From: Diogma glabrata
Taxonomy: Eukaryota > Arthropoda > Insecta > Diptera > Cylindrotomidae
Length of the DNA: 64,000 nt
Direction: 5' to 3'
Assembly (NCBI GenBank): GCA_963693315.1
Contig: OY856188.1
Span: 99,298,915-99,362,914, forward strand
Each line of letters begins with the position of its first letter. Position 1 is the stretch's first letter. The position numbers and the translations under genes were made by a program. The notes under the pieces were generated by a model, which was not told the origin of the DNA, did no database searches, and was given only the letters and a program-made list of their open reading frames with translations. This document shows positions 9,901-34,464 of the stretch, piece by piece.

Positions 9901-11408
9901 AATTATGTCTGTTGGGATACTAAAACTTTCTTTAATGTTTGTAATTTGTATAATTAGAATACCGCGAAATCTATTACATCGGTTAGCCAGTAATTGAAGT
10001 ATTTGAATAGAATATTAGAATATTAGCTCACTATATATCCAGAACATTTTGTTTCCAGAGCTGTGGTGAAGTTAGTCTATGCACCAGCGTCGCAATATTT
10101 TTTGTTATTTTTTTGTGTTTTTTAGGGTTCCGTACTTTGAAAAAGTAAAAACGGTACCTTATTGGTGAGACTTCGGTGTCCGTTCGAATTTCTACATCGA
10201 TTTACTCACAAACTATAAGTGCTATCAACTTGAAATTTTCTACAGTTATTAAATGTGTTCATGCCTGCTGATAACAAAAAAATTTCAAATATTTATTTTT
10301 ATCTATATTTTATGTACATAGATGAGGAGATGGTAAACAAAATTTTTTTAAGGATTCGAGTTTTGTTTAGAAAAATCGAAAAAGAAGGAAATATTTCAAT
10401 GAATTTTCAACTGCTTAGCTTTTGAGTTATTGCCAAAAACGTGTGTTTTTTTTTCCAGTGGCGTCGTTTCACCAAAATCTTAGGGGGGACGAGAATTTAA
10501 ATGACATAAAAAGATTTTTTTCGTAAAACATAACATACACATTTTTATACACACATTTATTTAAAAGCATTTAAATGCATGGACTTAGAAATAAAAATAA
10601 AATGCTTTTGAGCTACCTTGGTTACTCTGCTAGATCTTTGTCTTCTGGTGTTGTTTCATCGAAGCGAATGCCGCAAAGTTCTGCAAAATCCCTTCATTTG
10701 TTAAAAATAATTTTAAATTTAGTATCATCTCTGCATTGTTACAGCATCAAGAAAGTAGTTTTAATTAAAGCGCTTGTGCTAAAAATTATTATATCTTTGC
10801 TTTGTGACTGTTCAGAGAGTGAATTTGTAAACGACAGCAGGTCGTGCAGCATCAAAAAAAAGGATGGTTTTCCTATACGATTTGTTAGATCTCGGACATC
10901 CCGGGATTTAAAATTTATGAGTCACGTAGTCCCAGGATCCATAAAACACAACGGGATTGCAATCTCTACGTGACTCCTCTTATGTCAAATCGTTTCTTTT
11001 GTTTGTTTGTTTGTTTTCCTTTATTTGTCTCAGAGAGCGAGAGTGAGGTCTACCACCCATAAACGTGCGCAACTTTTTCATTTGATTCAAAATTGTACAA
11101 TTATTGCGAGCTTCTTTTAAATCAAAAACCTGCCACAAAAAAATAATAGTTTCTCCCTCCCTGTGGCTGTATAAAAAAATGAACAAAGATTGACGTTTAG
11201 GATACGTTTTGGATTTTATTATAACCAACCAAACATATAATTTTTGATATCTTAAGAATTAAAAATTATAGTCCATATAGCAAAAAGAATTTGACAGCAA
11301 GTTTTCATAACATACTTTAAAAATATTTACATAACTTAAATATTTGTTGGTGTCGTTAGAAAATATTGCTTGTCTATTATAAAATATTCATATATAATAT
11401 CACGAGTC

Positions 11409-11549
11409 GTCAAATAATAGTCGATTATTTTTCATAATCATTATTACGAATGTCATTTGAGGTCCCGAGTGCGCGCAGCGCACGAGGGAAATTTTTAACC
11501 TCAAATGGCATGAGTGGTAATGTTGAAAAATAATCGATCAACAATTTGG
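11409..11549. repeat. Hairpin module with GC-rich core
   Basis: Arms of ~50 bp (GTCGATTATTTTTCA.. and its inverse ..GAAAAATAATCGATC) flank a core GAGTGCGCGCAGCGCACGAG. The core contains its own GC palindrome. It lies inside the hAT-type element. Confidence 0.75.
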
Positions 11550-12404
11550 TGAAAAGTTGTATTTAGCAGACAATTTAACGAACAGAAATAGTAACATTAT
11601 TTCATTCAACATAATCCTTTGTTGTCATTTTTTCTTCTAACAAAATTAAATATTATCATCTTAGTAGGCGCATAAATGTTATAAATTTGTAATTTATTTT
11701 TGACAAATAAACATAAACATGCAATCATTTATGAATGAAAACGGACATTTTTATTATTTGCAAATTGCATTTTCATATAATTTTGTATTATTGAATAATT
11801 TGTAGAAAAAATTTTATTTAAAAACTAAAAATTATCTTTTAAACAAAATTATAAATAAAAAAAAATCATCTCATTAAGAAAAAAAAATTATCTCAATATC
11901 TCTAGTTTTAAGTTAATATATTAAGTAGGCCTAAAATAGTCACTATAATTCGCTGTTCCTTCCCACCAGAGAAAAATAATCGATATAATTCGTTTTGATT
12001 TGTTAAAAAATAGTAAATGAAGCGGACCTTATCGAAACTTTATTTAGTGAGTTGAATTGTCACTATTATAAAATCACTGGAAATAACACAAAAAATTTAA
12101 ATTACTCCCATAGTTATTTTCATTCATTTTATAAAAACTAGCACAACTATCAAGAAAACTTTTGATATGTTATAGGATTTTACATTTAGAATTGTTTTTA
12201 ATTTATTGTTTTTAAAAAAAGTCTTGTAAAGTTTGTACAATATGATATAGATAAAAAAACAGGGCCAAACAGTCAGGGTTCTCCAAATAAGTGGGGTATA
12301 ATTAGGTTGTGTTCTCCTGCATGTACTTACTTTTAAGTTCATATAAATTACCAATGGCCAATAACAATTGAAATTTGAATGTTAAATACTGCACTATGAA
12401 CTCT

Positions 12405-12503
12405 CGAGGATCGTTCTTCTAAAAGCGGTGATGCCGCGCACCTTATAGTACGATAGAATTTTGTCAAAATACGCACCACGGCGTTATTGGAAGAACGATC
12501 GTG
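12405..12503. repeat. Hairpin module
   Basis: GATCGTTCTTCTAAAAGCG at the left pairs with CGTTATTGGAAGAACGATC at the right. Next to the arms are GCGGTGATGCCGCGCACC and GCACCACGGCG. The overall plan matches the hairpin at 11409-11549, but the arm sequence is different. Confidence 0.6.
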
Positions 12504-12888
12504 TTTTGTTTATAAAACTGATTTCATCAGAAGATTAGAAGCAATACGACCACCTTTCGTAACGGCGGCGCTCTAGTCCTTGATACAAAGAACGATAACG
12601 ATTTGAATATTGCGGTGAACTGTACTTTAGTCGGGCCAAAATGACATGTAACGTAATAAATATATTATCAGATATATTTCAATTAATAGTATGCGATAAT
12701 ATTGGTATATTAGTTAAGTAAATATTCTAAAAATTAGACGAATTTACAAAATAACAGTGCATTGAAATTTTTATAGTGTATAATTAAATCCTACTACGAT
12801 TGGATGGTTTTATTGAATCGATGTATTGATAGTATCAGATCCTTGGGGGGGCCAACGCCCCCCTAGCCCTATCCAATTGACGCCCCTG

Positions 12889-14563
12889 GTTTTTTCTGAT
12901 CGGATGTAGTCGATGGAAGAAATAAAAATAAAATAAGAGGTAAAAATTTGCTATTTGGAAGATATGTTATCTTACTCCACTACCAAAAACAACGGCACGG
13001 TTAAACGAAGAATGGTATGTGGGATGGGAAGTCGTTAAAGGAATCAGCTACTCTTTGTTTTTCAGCTCGTATTATTTTGCGGATCTCATTATCATCAGAA
13101 CGACGATCCCTGAATTCCACTCAAAGTGCTAGACAAACGTCAGTACGCTAGTAAAGCTGTCGAGTTCATCAATGATACCTCCAAAACCATTCAGAGGCAC
13201 GATCGAGAAAGGGATGTAATCTCGAAAGGAAATATGATTGAGAACTCCATAAATGAATTTCCAAGCCATCATTTCGACCAGTGAAACTCCCATTCTAATT
13301 CCTAATGGAATTGGAATGTTTCTCATTCGAAATCGACTCACTGTTCCCTAAAGGAGGGTGAGCTGGTGGTAGAGTGGATGGACCTATGGTTGATACCTAT
13401 AGATAAGGTGAGGCTAATTAGTTGTACAAACTCTCTCTGAAAAATAGATGATGGGGAAACTCTCTGAAAAATAGAGGATGGGGAAACTGAAGTTATCTAC
13501 CACGGTTGGAGGCGCTAATTGGAAAGAATTTTAATTGGATTGCAGGATGGTTTGTGACCACGACCCACGGGACATGGATAGTCTTAAACCTAGGAATATT
13601 CTATAGCTAAGTTTGAGGATGCTATTGTTGACTGAAAGGTTCATCCGTCGGGACCCCTAAGATATCACATTGGTTAGAGGTTACTCACAGTTGTTGTCAG
13701 GGGTATGTGATATCTCACGTGTCAATATATCAATAGCATGGACACTCGTAGATCAAAAAATAAAATTTTACAATTCAACATTAACTGGTTCCTCAATGCG
13801 TTCAATTGGGATTCAGTGACCTTAATTCATAATTTATTACAAATCACACTAAACATGATTTACTTTAAATTAAAAAAAACCTAATTGAAGTTAACATCAG
13901 TTCGATTCGACAGCTATTGTAGCGTTGATCATTCAAGACTAATATACTGTATAAGAAGTACCCATTTACAGAAACATTTTTTATAGATTTGGATACAGGT
14001 TGGTTCAGAATAGAAAACAAAATGAAATTGAATAAATGCTCAAAATATTCAGACTAATTGCATTACTTCAAATTATATTGCCGTGTTCTGTCTGTCTGTA
14101 GATCGTTCTTAATCAAATAATCATATAACAATAGGCCAATTAATAGATCTAACTCAGACAAAAATGGATCCTGAAACGTATGTCCTTCGAATCAGGTATA
14201 CAACCGAACTACTACACTGAAATCACAGAGGAATATTATATTTTAACGTTATCTATCTTTAATGTGCTATGTAGTACTGTAGTATTACAATATGTGTCAC
14301 AACAACACATAAACACCTTTTAAGACCAATGTCCCACAACAACATGAGTTCTAAGGATGTTAATGGACGCAAATCTTCCTTTTTTTATAGTTTTTGTTAA
14401 ATAATGGATAACTACACGATATAGATATAACGATATAACACCGTTTAACATATCAATAAACACTCAGGTTTTCAATCAATTGAATTGATATATGTTTCAT
14501 TTCACATTCTTTGTTTGGTTGGGTATTTATTTTTTTTAATCATAAGTTGATTATTTAATAAGT
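12889..14563. other. Unassigned, partly less AT-rich stretch
   Basis: No gene recognised. 13000-13760 is less AT-rich than the surroundings and includes a 27-bp tandem duplication (CTCTCTGAAAAATAGA.GATGG) near 13430-13490. A piece of a dispersed repeat at 14285-14380 recurs inverted near 33800-33900. The 3' tail of a LINE family lies at 13780-13875. Confidence 0.45.
13780..13875 (+). mobile_element. LINE 3' end fragment (dispersed family)
   Basis: The segment reads TTCATAATTTATTACAAATC then ACACTAAACATG, ending in A-rich sequence. It closely resembles 38215-38275 (TTTATAATTTATTATAATTA, ACACTAAACATG, poly-A). This is the expected pattern for 5'-truncated copies of one non-LTR element. Confidence 0.55.
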
Positions 14564-14742
14564 AAAATACAGAAATTAAGATATCTTATCAGGTTATCGA
14601 ATTAAAAAATTATGAAATAATATTTCAAATAATAGGTTTTAGTATTATGATAATAATTTTAAAATCTATTACATATTTGAAATATTATTTAATAATTTTT
14701 TAATCCGATAACCAGAATCCGAATCTTAATTTCTGTATTTTT
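14564..14742. repeat. Short inverted-repeat element (MITE-like)
   Basis: The left arm AAAATACAGAAATTAAGAT pairs with ATCTTAATTTCTGTATTTT at the right. The arms continue for ~75 bp each through GGTTATCGAATTAAAAAATT and its inverse, leaving a loop of about 30 bp. No coding capacity. Confidence 0.7.
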
Positions 14743-15806
14743 TCTTAATTAAAATAAATAATTTTATTTGTAATTGGCTCAATCAGATATTACCCTTTAG
14801 TCTGCTTAGTAGTGCCAACAAGATGTCACTAATATCAAATTTAATGGTACATTTTTTTTAGTATACATATCTAAATTATCACTTAATATATTTAAACGTA
14901 TAAAATATAAAACAATTGCAATGATATGTAATAATAACAAACGAAAGCCAATTGCAAACAATTTAAATCAAGCCAGTGAGGTAATTGAATAACATTCATT
15001 ATATTTAAGATAAAAACAATATTTGGAACAGCATTCGTATAAATGTAAGTTGTTGGAATAATCTTGTTGCAAACCATTATCAGAAATGATTATAATTTCC
15101 GTTATTTTTTACAAAATTTCAATTGCGGTTGACATTTTGCCTTTTTACTCATTTTATAATAATATATAATATTTCCAAGTAATATCTACAACACTGACGC
15201 ATTTTTCGCAAAAACTGCTTGGATATTTTGGACTATGATATAAATGCATCAACAATTTAAATATAAATGAGAGATGTGATCGCTAAACATGTAATAGCTA
15301 TTTACGGTGTGAAATCAAAATTTTTTAATTGCAATGGTGTTTACAGCGTCAAGTATCAATTTAAAATAATTTGCTAGGTTGTAAACCTAGATATCAAATT
15401 ATTTGCAAGTTCTTAAAATAAAAAATATTTACAGCACAGATTTAAATTACATCTAGTAATTTGCTATGTCGCTGTAAACGTGGTATTATATACGAATTAC
15501 GAAAGACGATGTTTATATAATATAATAAACTGGTTTATAATTTTTAATTCACTACATTTGAATTTAGAATAAGTTTTAAATTATTAAAGATTTTTTTTGA
15601 GCATCTAAACTCAAGTAATTAAGAAAATCATTTGAATTTTTCAATTTGAAAGTATATTTTTGATTTTTCTCATAGAAAGACTGAATTTTTCTCTTATACG
15701 TGTTTCGGTTGAGATTCGAACATATATAGCCTCATCAGCGCCATGATACTTAGGCGATATTTTGGCGTACACATAATGCGTGATTGCCTGAACTATAATA
15801 TTCCTA

Positions 15807-16946
15807 CAAGGGCATGGTTCCATTAATCGAATAATCGGTCAATCAACATAATTTCAATTAATCGATTAATTTACAAAGCTTTCGATTAATCGGTTCTCGT
15901 ATTAATTTTCAGAAATATAATAAAAATATATATTCCGGATCTCTTCAAAACAAAAAGTATGAGCATATTATAAAAATAATTTCCAAAAACGAGAGGGGCA
16001 TAGCACCGTGCTTTTTGACTATTATCCAGCAAATTAGAAAAATCGTGCCATTATTTCGGAAATCTCCTAAAAATTATCTATTTCAGAGAGAATGTACTAT
16101 AAAATAGCGAAAGAATTTGCCATTCTTTATTGGCAATGCAGAAAAGGTTTATGGAATTACAGGACACACACTATCAGTACGGTTTTAGCGGATTTTGAAT
16201 AAATTTTATTAACTGAAATGTTTCAAATTAATAAAGAAATTGAAATTATTTCTCAGATTGTTGAAGTACTCGAAGTTATTGAAGTATCATCGTTGGCTCT
16301 AGGTAGAAGGGATTACAATTTGAAAAAGGCAAGTGATATTTTTGGATTTGTACAAAATTAGGTTGGTCAACAATTTTATAACTCAGTGTCAGAGAAAATA
16401 AAAATAGGAGAAATATAGACCTAGAGGAATTGATACATTACTTAGAAAAGCCTACTGGCTAATATCTTACTCAGGCTCATTTTGAAATACCCCACATAAA
16501 CTGAACTTGCTCATACAATCAAAGAAATTTGAAATAGATTATTTTCAACTGAATTCTGACAATCTAATCGAATCTGATATAGAAATGAAAAGTACTTAAC
16601 GTGAGACTATTGAATGTCAAAAGAGCTTGATGGGTTTGTGTTGTGTTAAAAAACAGCTATTCGAATCAGGGTCCTGCTCAAAAACAAACAATTTAGCATG
16701 TATAAACAAATGAAATGATGATGTTTATAAGTACAGTAAAGTGCAAACTAATATGTTGGAAAAATACACCATGCATTGTTAAACGTGCCTCCGACTTCTG
16801 TTGAGGTCGAACGGATTTTGACTCGAATGAAAAAATTGTTTTTTAAATAAACGATTGATCGATTAATCGATTAATCTACATAAAAAACGAACAATTAATC
16901 GTTAATTCTTTTTTTTTCTATGAAACGATTAATCAACCATGCTTTA
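15807..16946 (+). mobile_element. hAT-type DNA transposon, decayed
   Basis: The left end CAAGGGCATGGTTCCATTAA and the right end (reverse complement TAAAGCATGGTTGATTAATC) form imperfect terminal inverted repeats. Flanks TATTCCTA (15799-15806) and AATTCCTA (16946-16953) are an 8-bp target duplication with one mismatch. Both subterminal zones are rich in CGATTAATCG words. The interior carries recognisable pieces of a hAT transposase on the plus strand. Confidence 0.75.
16190..16858 (+). pseudogene. hAT transposase remnant
   Basis: Near 16215-16360 the plus strand encodes MFQINKEIEIISQIVEVLEV and LALGRRDYNLKKASDIFGF. The latter matches the LCRRDATLLTAE..F pattern of BED-type hAT transposases. 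Near 16785-16850 it encodes VPPTSVEVERILTRMKKLF and a stop. This is the C-terminal dimerisation (hATC) motif, normally (I/V)PATSV.SER.FS. Stops and frameshifts separate the pieces, and the N-terminal zinc finger and catalytic regions are not recognisable. Inactive. Confidence 0.65.
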
Positions 16947-17039
16947 ATTCCTACCTGTTCAGCTGTTGAATCAACTTCGGGGTTCGATTCGCATATATTC
17001 GCTCTCGCAACGAGGTTGAGACAACATCTTATCGGTTGG

Positions 17040-17370
17040 AAATATAACATTTTTTTCAGTGTTGATTTGAGTGTTTTTCTTTTTTGAATGACTGAACTAC
17101 TAACCGATTTTGATGAAATATGGTATTTGTATAAGGATTTTATAGGTTTTACATTAATTTTCCATTCCAACTTTTGGTTTGCCACTTTCGGTATAAACCT
17201 ATATAAGTAGTTGTACTTTTATTGTAATAACTTGTTTATAATTATAGCTACGAGAACTCTATGGCGCAATTATTTTAAGAATTGGATGAATATTAGCTCA
17301 CTATATTTCCCGATCACTATGCATTTAGCCCATGCATCAGCGTCACTAATATTTTTTGTTGGTTACGTTC
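17040..17370 (+). repeat. Second copy of the 8.6-10.1 kb repeat
   Basis: CCATTCCAACTTTTGGTTTG near 17160, AATATTAGCTCACTATAT near 17290, and GCATCAGCGTCACTAATATT near 17335 match words in the same order near 9835, 10020 and 10080. It is a dispersed repeat of unknown class. Confidence 0.55.
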
Positions 17371-17415
17371 GAAAACAGAGTGAGACAGAATATTAATACA
17401 ACTTTTTAGTAATAT

Positions 17416-17661
17416 TTACAAAACCAAGTACATGAAAGTTAGATTAAATTCCTTATTCATTAGTTCGAGAACCCCTATCGATGGATTTGGCACTTTGACG
17501 CAGTGATAGGGCTCAGTAAGCTCAATGATCTCAGGAGCGACAAAGGTAGGGTCACCCATGCCGTTAGGTTCTACGTTAGAACCGAAGCCGAGAATAAGTT
17601 CAAAATCTAAACCTAAGGTAGACATATACTCTGATAGTTTAGCATAGCCAAGGGGGTGCAT
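17416..17661 (-). other. Isolated 81-codon open frame, unassigned
   Basis: The minus-strand frame contains EYMSTLGLDFELILGFG and GMGDPTFVAPEIIELTEP. Its composition is more balanced than the surroundings. The (E/D)PTFV..(E/D)(I/V)(I/L).L pattern faintly recalls the endonuclease of R1/I-type LINEs, but flanking conserved residues are missing. No function is assigned. Confidence 0.2.
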
Positions 17662-18317
17662 GATCGTTAGTACGGAACTCTGAGGACCGGGCGCACTTCA
17701 GTTTTAATCAATGCCTTACCGAAACTTAGGGCTCTGTAGTGGCTGACAAGTGTACCTCCATATTTTATATAAATATTGCATGGAAAAGAATAAAAATTTA
17801 GACGAGAGCGATATTTCTCCAAACGCATCACAACAACTAACAACAAAACTGTGCACCATGTCTTACTCTAGGTTCATACCTGATATATCAGCTTATCCTA
17901 ATTCAGACAGCACATATACCATGTCTGACTTTAAAAGTAAAATAATAAAAGGTCTATCGACAAACAAAAATACAAAACTGATCTATTTCTGAGATGTGGA
18001 AAGACCGTGAACCGCGATTCTTTTCAACAAACATCGGAAAATATTTCCGTTGAATGAATTTATCTGCATAGATCGTATAACTGTCCAAATAGAAATTCAT
18101 CTTCCTCAAGGTTGATTTCGTAAATTCATTGCTGTTTTCAACTCTACCCGAAGAGCATCCAGTACTTTAGAAACCCCCAAAAAAACGAACTGGGAACTTT
18201 ACACAATGCATCTTCATAATAATGTTAATAGTTGCGGCAGCATCAACTCCATTTTGAGCTTGACTTTGCAGCAAACAATTTACAAGAAATTATCACTGAC
18301 TATTATCACTATCAATA

Positions 18318-20960
18318 ACTCAATCTAAAAAATGTAGAGATGTACCTTGGTGGAATAAAGTTCGTAAGCTTTTTCACAGAGCAAAAATAACAAATAATTG
18401 GATAGATTACCGAATAGCTCTAACCAATTATAATAAAGAACTCAGACAATCAAAAAGAAATAGCTGGAAAGAGCTTTGCAATACAGTAGGCTATCTGCCT
18501 GCTAAAGCTTGACTCTAAAAATTCCTCAATGCTCAATCTGAAAACCAAATGGTTCCTAAATACTTTACTTCAAACCCACTTCCCAGAGTCCATAGAATGG
18601 AGTACGGAAGACAATACTAACGAAGACACACTTTTTCTAGGTCCTGCAACTAAAAATAATGCAGATCATTTAGCCAACACAATTTTCTCCCCAACAATGC
18701 GAGATGGGCTATAGAATCCTTCGGTCCGTATAAATTTCCGTATGGTGATATTATTTTTCCGGTATTCCTGCAAAAGGGTCTGACAATCATCCTTCCATAT
18801 CCCATGCGTTTGTTAAAAGCAAGTTTTGTCTTGTTTACATTCCTCAGATATGGAGGGAAACTAAAGTTGTTTTCATACCCAAGCCAGGAAAACCTAAATG
18901 AAGACAAATCATACAGACATATAAATCTTACATCTGTTCTATTAAAAACAATGGATAAGATGTTAAACTAGTACATCCTTCGTATATGTCTTAAACAAAA
19001 CCCTCTCAACTCTAGCCAGCACGCCTATCAGACAGGGAAATCTACTGAAACGCCGTTGTACAAAATGGTGAAAGAAATTGAGGGTACTCTAAACTACAAG
19101 GAGGCACTTGTATGTACATTTATGGTCATACAAGGAGCCTGCGACAATGTCCACTTCAATGCTATCATTGAAATGGCTACAAAAAAAAATATAATCACGC
19201 ATATCATTGCGTGGATTATCAAGATGCTACAGAGTCGGAAGATAACGGCTACACTAGGTGATTATTCAGTGACTGTTACTGCATCTAGACAGTGTCCGCT
19301 ATGGGCGTGCTCTCTCCACTGCTCTGGTTAATGGTAGCTGATGACCTAACCGAGCTAAATGATTCTGGCTTAAACACTGTAGGCTATATCGACGACTTGG
19401 CAGTCATGGTCAGAAGGAAACATGACTCCATTGTCGCTGGTCGAACATAGACAGCTGTTAATATTCTATTAAAGTGGTGCAACAGATTGGGGCCGTCGAT
19501 CAACCCCAAAAAACAGTATTATCGTCAAACAGGCGAAACTTTAATTTCATTTCTCCTGTTCTTAACGGCGATCCAATACAAACATCAAAAGATGTTAGAT
19601 ATGTAGGTGTGATTCTGGATAGCAAGTTTACCTGGAACTCCCACCTGAAATATATCTTCGACAAGACTAGCAAAGTTTTCTTCACATGTAGGAACCTATT
19701 TGAGAAAACATGGGGAAAAATGATACTTTGGTTGTACCAAATCATTAGAAAAACAATTCGAACATATGCAGCTTTAGTTTGATGGTCTAAAACGCGCCCA
19801 ATAACTGCTCAAAATATGTTTACAAAACCACACCAACGTCAGCAATGGAGATTCTTCTAAAGTTTTCGCCATTGCACCTATATGTAAAATTTGTAGCGGT
19901 GTTGAGTGTTAGACTGCAGCTCACAGAAGGGCTTGAGCCAGTTAATTTAATTGGACACCTAAAAAGCTTTGCTGAATTACAAGCTGAAGTGCATACGTAA
20001 CATATTTCGGATTGTATGCCAAAAACAATAGATTTAGACAGACACTTTGATGTCAAAATATTGGCCTGAGATCGTATTGAAAACTACATACGGTCGTTGC
20101 CACCAAATACCAGCATCTGGTACGCAGATGGCTCTCGAACCAATGTGGACACAGGAGCAGGAGTATCTGGTCCTAGAATAAAACAAACGGTTGCCTTAGG
20201 CACCACAACAACAATATTTCAAGCCTAAATATTTGCCATTAGCAGTTGCGTTCTTCTATGTGCTGAAAGAAAATACCAAAATATTGAAATATATTGTCTC
20301 TGACAGCCAAACTCTTGGCACTAAAATGTACCCGCTTTGATTTAAAACTAGAATGGGAATGCTACCAAAATCTACAAAAAGTCTCCTGCAATAATAGAGT
20401 TACACTTGTGTGGGCACCCAGCCATACCGATATTGTCGTTGTTTTAGCAAAGCAAGGTGCCAATCAAAAGTTTGTTGGACCGGGACCGTTCTTCGGAATG
20501 CGAAAGAGTTTGCTCAAAAGCACAATCCAAATATGAGAACAGGAATAAAATGCTAAATTATTTATAGACAAAACCTCCCTGTTTCATTCTTAAAAACAAT
20601 CGACTTAAACAGTGAGTCTCTGAGAATTCTAACGTGGTGTTTTACTGGACATGGTCGTTTAAACCACCATCTTAACAAAATAGGCCTTAAAAGGTCTTCC
20701 GACAGGTGTAGATTCTGCAACTCAGACGTGGAAACGATAGAGCACGTCATCTGTAACTGTCCTGAACTCTCTTGGCATAGATACAACCAACTTGGTCGTA
20801 GAAGGCTAACACTTCCACTACCACAAGACGTCACTCCAATTGAGCTAATTAATTTTATTAAGAGTCAACTTGGACCACGGAATTCAACCAGCAACGGTAT
20901 TGATGACTACTGACTAATAAAACAACCAGGGTACCACAATAGACCTTCAGGTCGCAGTGT
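18318..20960 (+). pseudogene. Decayed R1/I-type LINE with RT and RNase H
   Basis: Pieces of one non-LTR retrotransposon ORF2 occur in order but in shifting frames. The linker VRKLFHRAKITNNWIDYR is near 18360. RT palm/fingers residues are at 19056-19331. The catalytic loop GYIDDLAVMV is near 19390. The thumb VGVILDSKFTWNSHLKYI is near 19600. RNase H WYADGSRTNVDTGAGVSGP is near 20115. A C-terminal Cys/His cluster CRFCNSDVETIEHVICNCPE is at ~20710-20770, followed by a stop and a short 3' region with ACCAGGGTACCACAATAGAC. RNase H after RT is typical of the I/R1/LOA groups. The endonuclease was not recognised, so the copy is probably 5'-truncated. Many stops. Confidence 0.75.
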
Positions 20961-22041
20961 TACTTGAAATGTAAGTCTCAAGACCCCCAAAATATATTAA
21001 ACTGCATTCTTTTAAAAATCAACCGCTGTACCGTGGCAAAAATTTCCGTTTTCTAGTGGACTCTCCTAGCCCTGCAAAACACTATGTTACAAATTTCAGA
21101 GATCGCTATAGGTTTCACTTAAGTTACTGCAGTTTGGAGTTTAAGGCTTTTTCTTTCGATTTTGTTGGCAAGAAGAGCAGACATCTTCACCTAATATCGG
21201 AAACCAAAAAACAAGATTTCAGATTTGTGACAAATTTTCTCTATCAAATTTTAACATTAAGATTACTTGTGTCATCGCGAGAAATTGATGCAGTGAATGT
21301 AGATGGTTCGATGGAATGGTTCGATTCGGTTAAAACACGAAAAACTTCACATGTACAAAAATGTCTGACAAATTTCGAACTGTCTTTACCTTTTCTTATT
21401 TTGGACAAAGATCATTCTGGGTGCCATCGATGTATAACGTAGAAAGTGGTTTGAATTATTTTGTTTTTGTAGAATTTATAGTTTTCGTTTTCATAAATCC
21501 GAATCCATAGACAACCAGGGTGCCCAGACAACTGGGTGTGCCTTCGGTTATAAGCAATTGATTTTATCTGTTCAGACCATTAAATTTAAACGACAAGCAA
21601 AGAAGTGCAATCATTGAAATTTGGAAATTTGCATATAGTTCATATTAAATGCTGTTAACATTTTTATAAGGTATACATATAATTAGCAAACATGAAAAAC
21701 GCGACAATTTTTTAAACATTTTATGAGTAAAAAAATTATTGTAAAACTTTTTATGTAATGGATATATATTTGTCTTGAGGTTTATTTAACTTATACACGG
21801 AACAATATTCTACTTGAAAATCATACTATAGTTTAAAAAATTATTTTTAGCTGAAGAAATATGTGTTTCAACAAATGTAGTTAATGTAATATTTTCTTAA
21901 ATTGCATTAAAAACTATTACTGTTATATATTTGAACGATTTGCTCCGTTTAAATAACAATATTTATATTTTACAAATAACGTTATTTTTTAAAAGTTGCT
22001 TTAAATTATTTTAATTTGTTTTTAATATTTTCTCTTTACAG
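20961..22041. other. Upstream intron or flank, no gene recognised
   Basis: This lies directly 5' of the first kinase exon seen. It contains an unassigned open stretch at 21056-21442 with no recognisable domain, then AT-rich sequence ending in the polypyrimidine acceptor TCTCTTTACAG at 22041. Confidence 0.5.

Positions 22042-34464
<12,423 letters not shown>

Larger units (their letters stand above)
10456..12888. mobile_element. hAT-type DNA transposon remnant
   Basis: The left end begins CAGTGGCGTC (10456). The right end is the reverse complement of CAGGGGCGTC (ending 12888). The inverted similarity continues through an A/T stretch to a G-rich AGGGGGG block on both sides. The 8 bp outside are TTTTTTTC (10448-10455) and GTTTTTTC (12889-12896), a near-perfect 8-bp duplication as made by hAT transposases. 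I cannot recognise a transposase inside. The interior holds open but unassigned stretches (for example 10575-10973) and two hairpin modules. It is probably a non-autonomous or heavily decayed copy. Confidence 0.7.

Noticed and set aside
10575..10973. 132-codon plus-strand open frame inside the hAT-type element
   Set aside because: No hAT transposase motif could be seen on either strand; left unassigned.
15690..15740. tRNA-like B box (GTTCGAATCTCAACC on the minus strand); also 16975-17000 and 34128-34150
   Set aside because: A-box and cloverleaf stems could not be formed convincingly. They may be SINE scraps but are not supported as tRNA genes.
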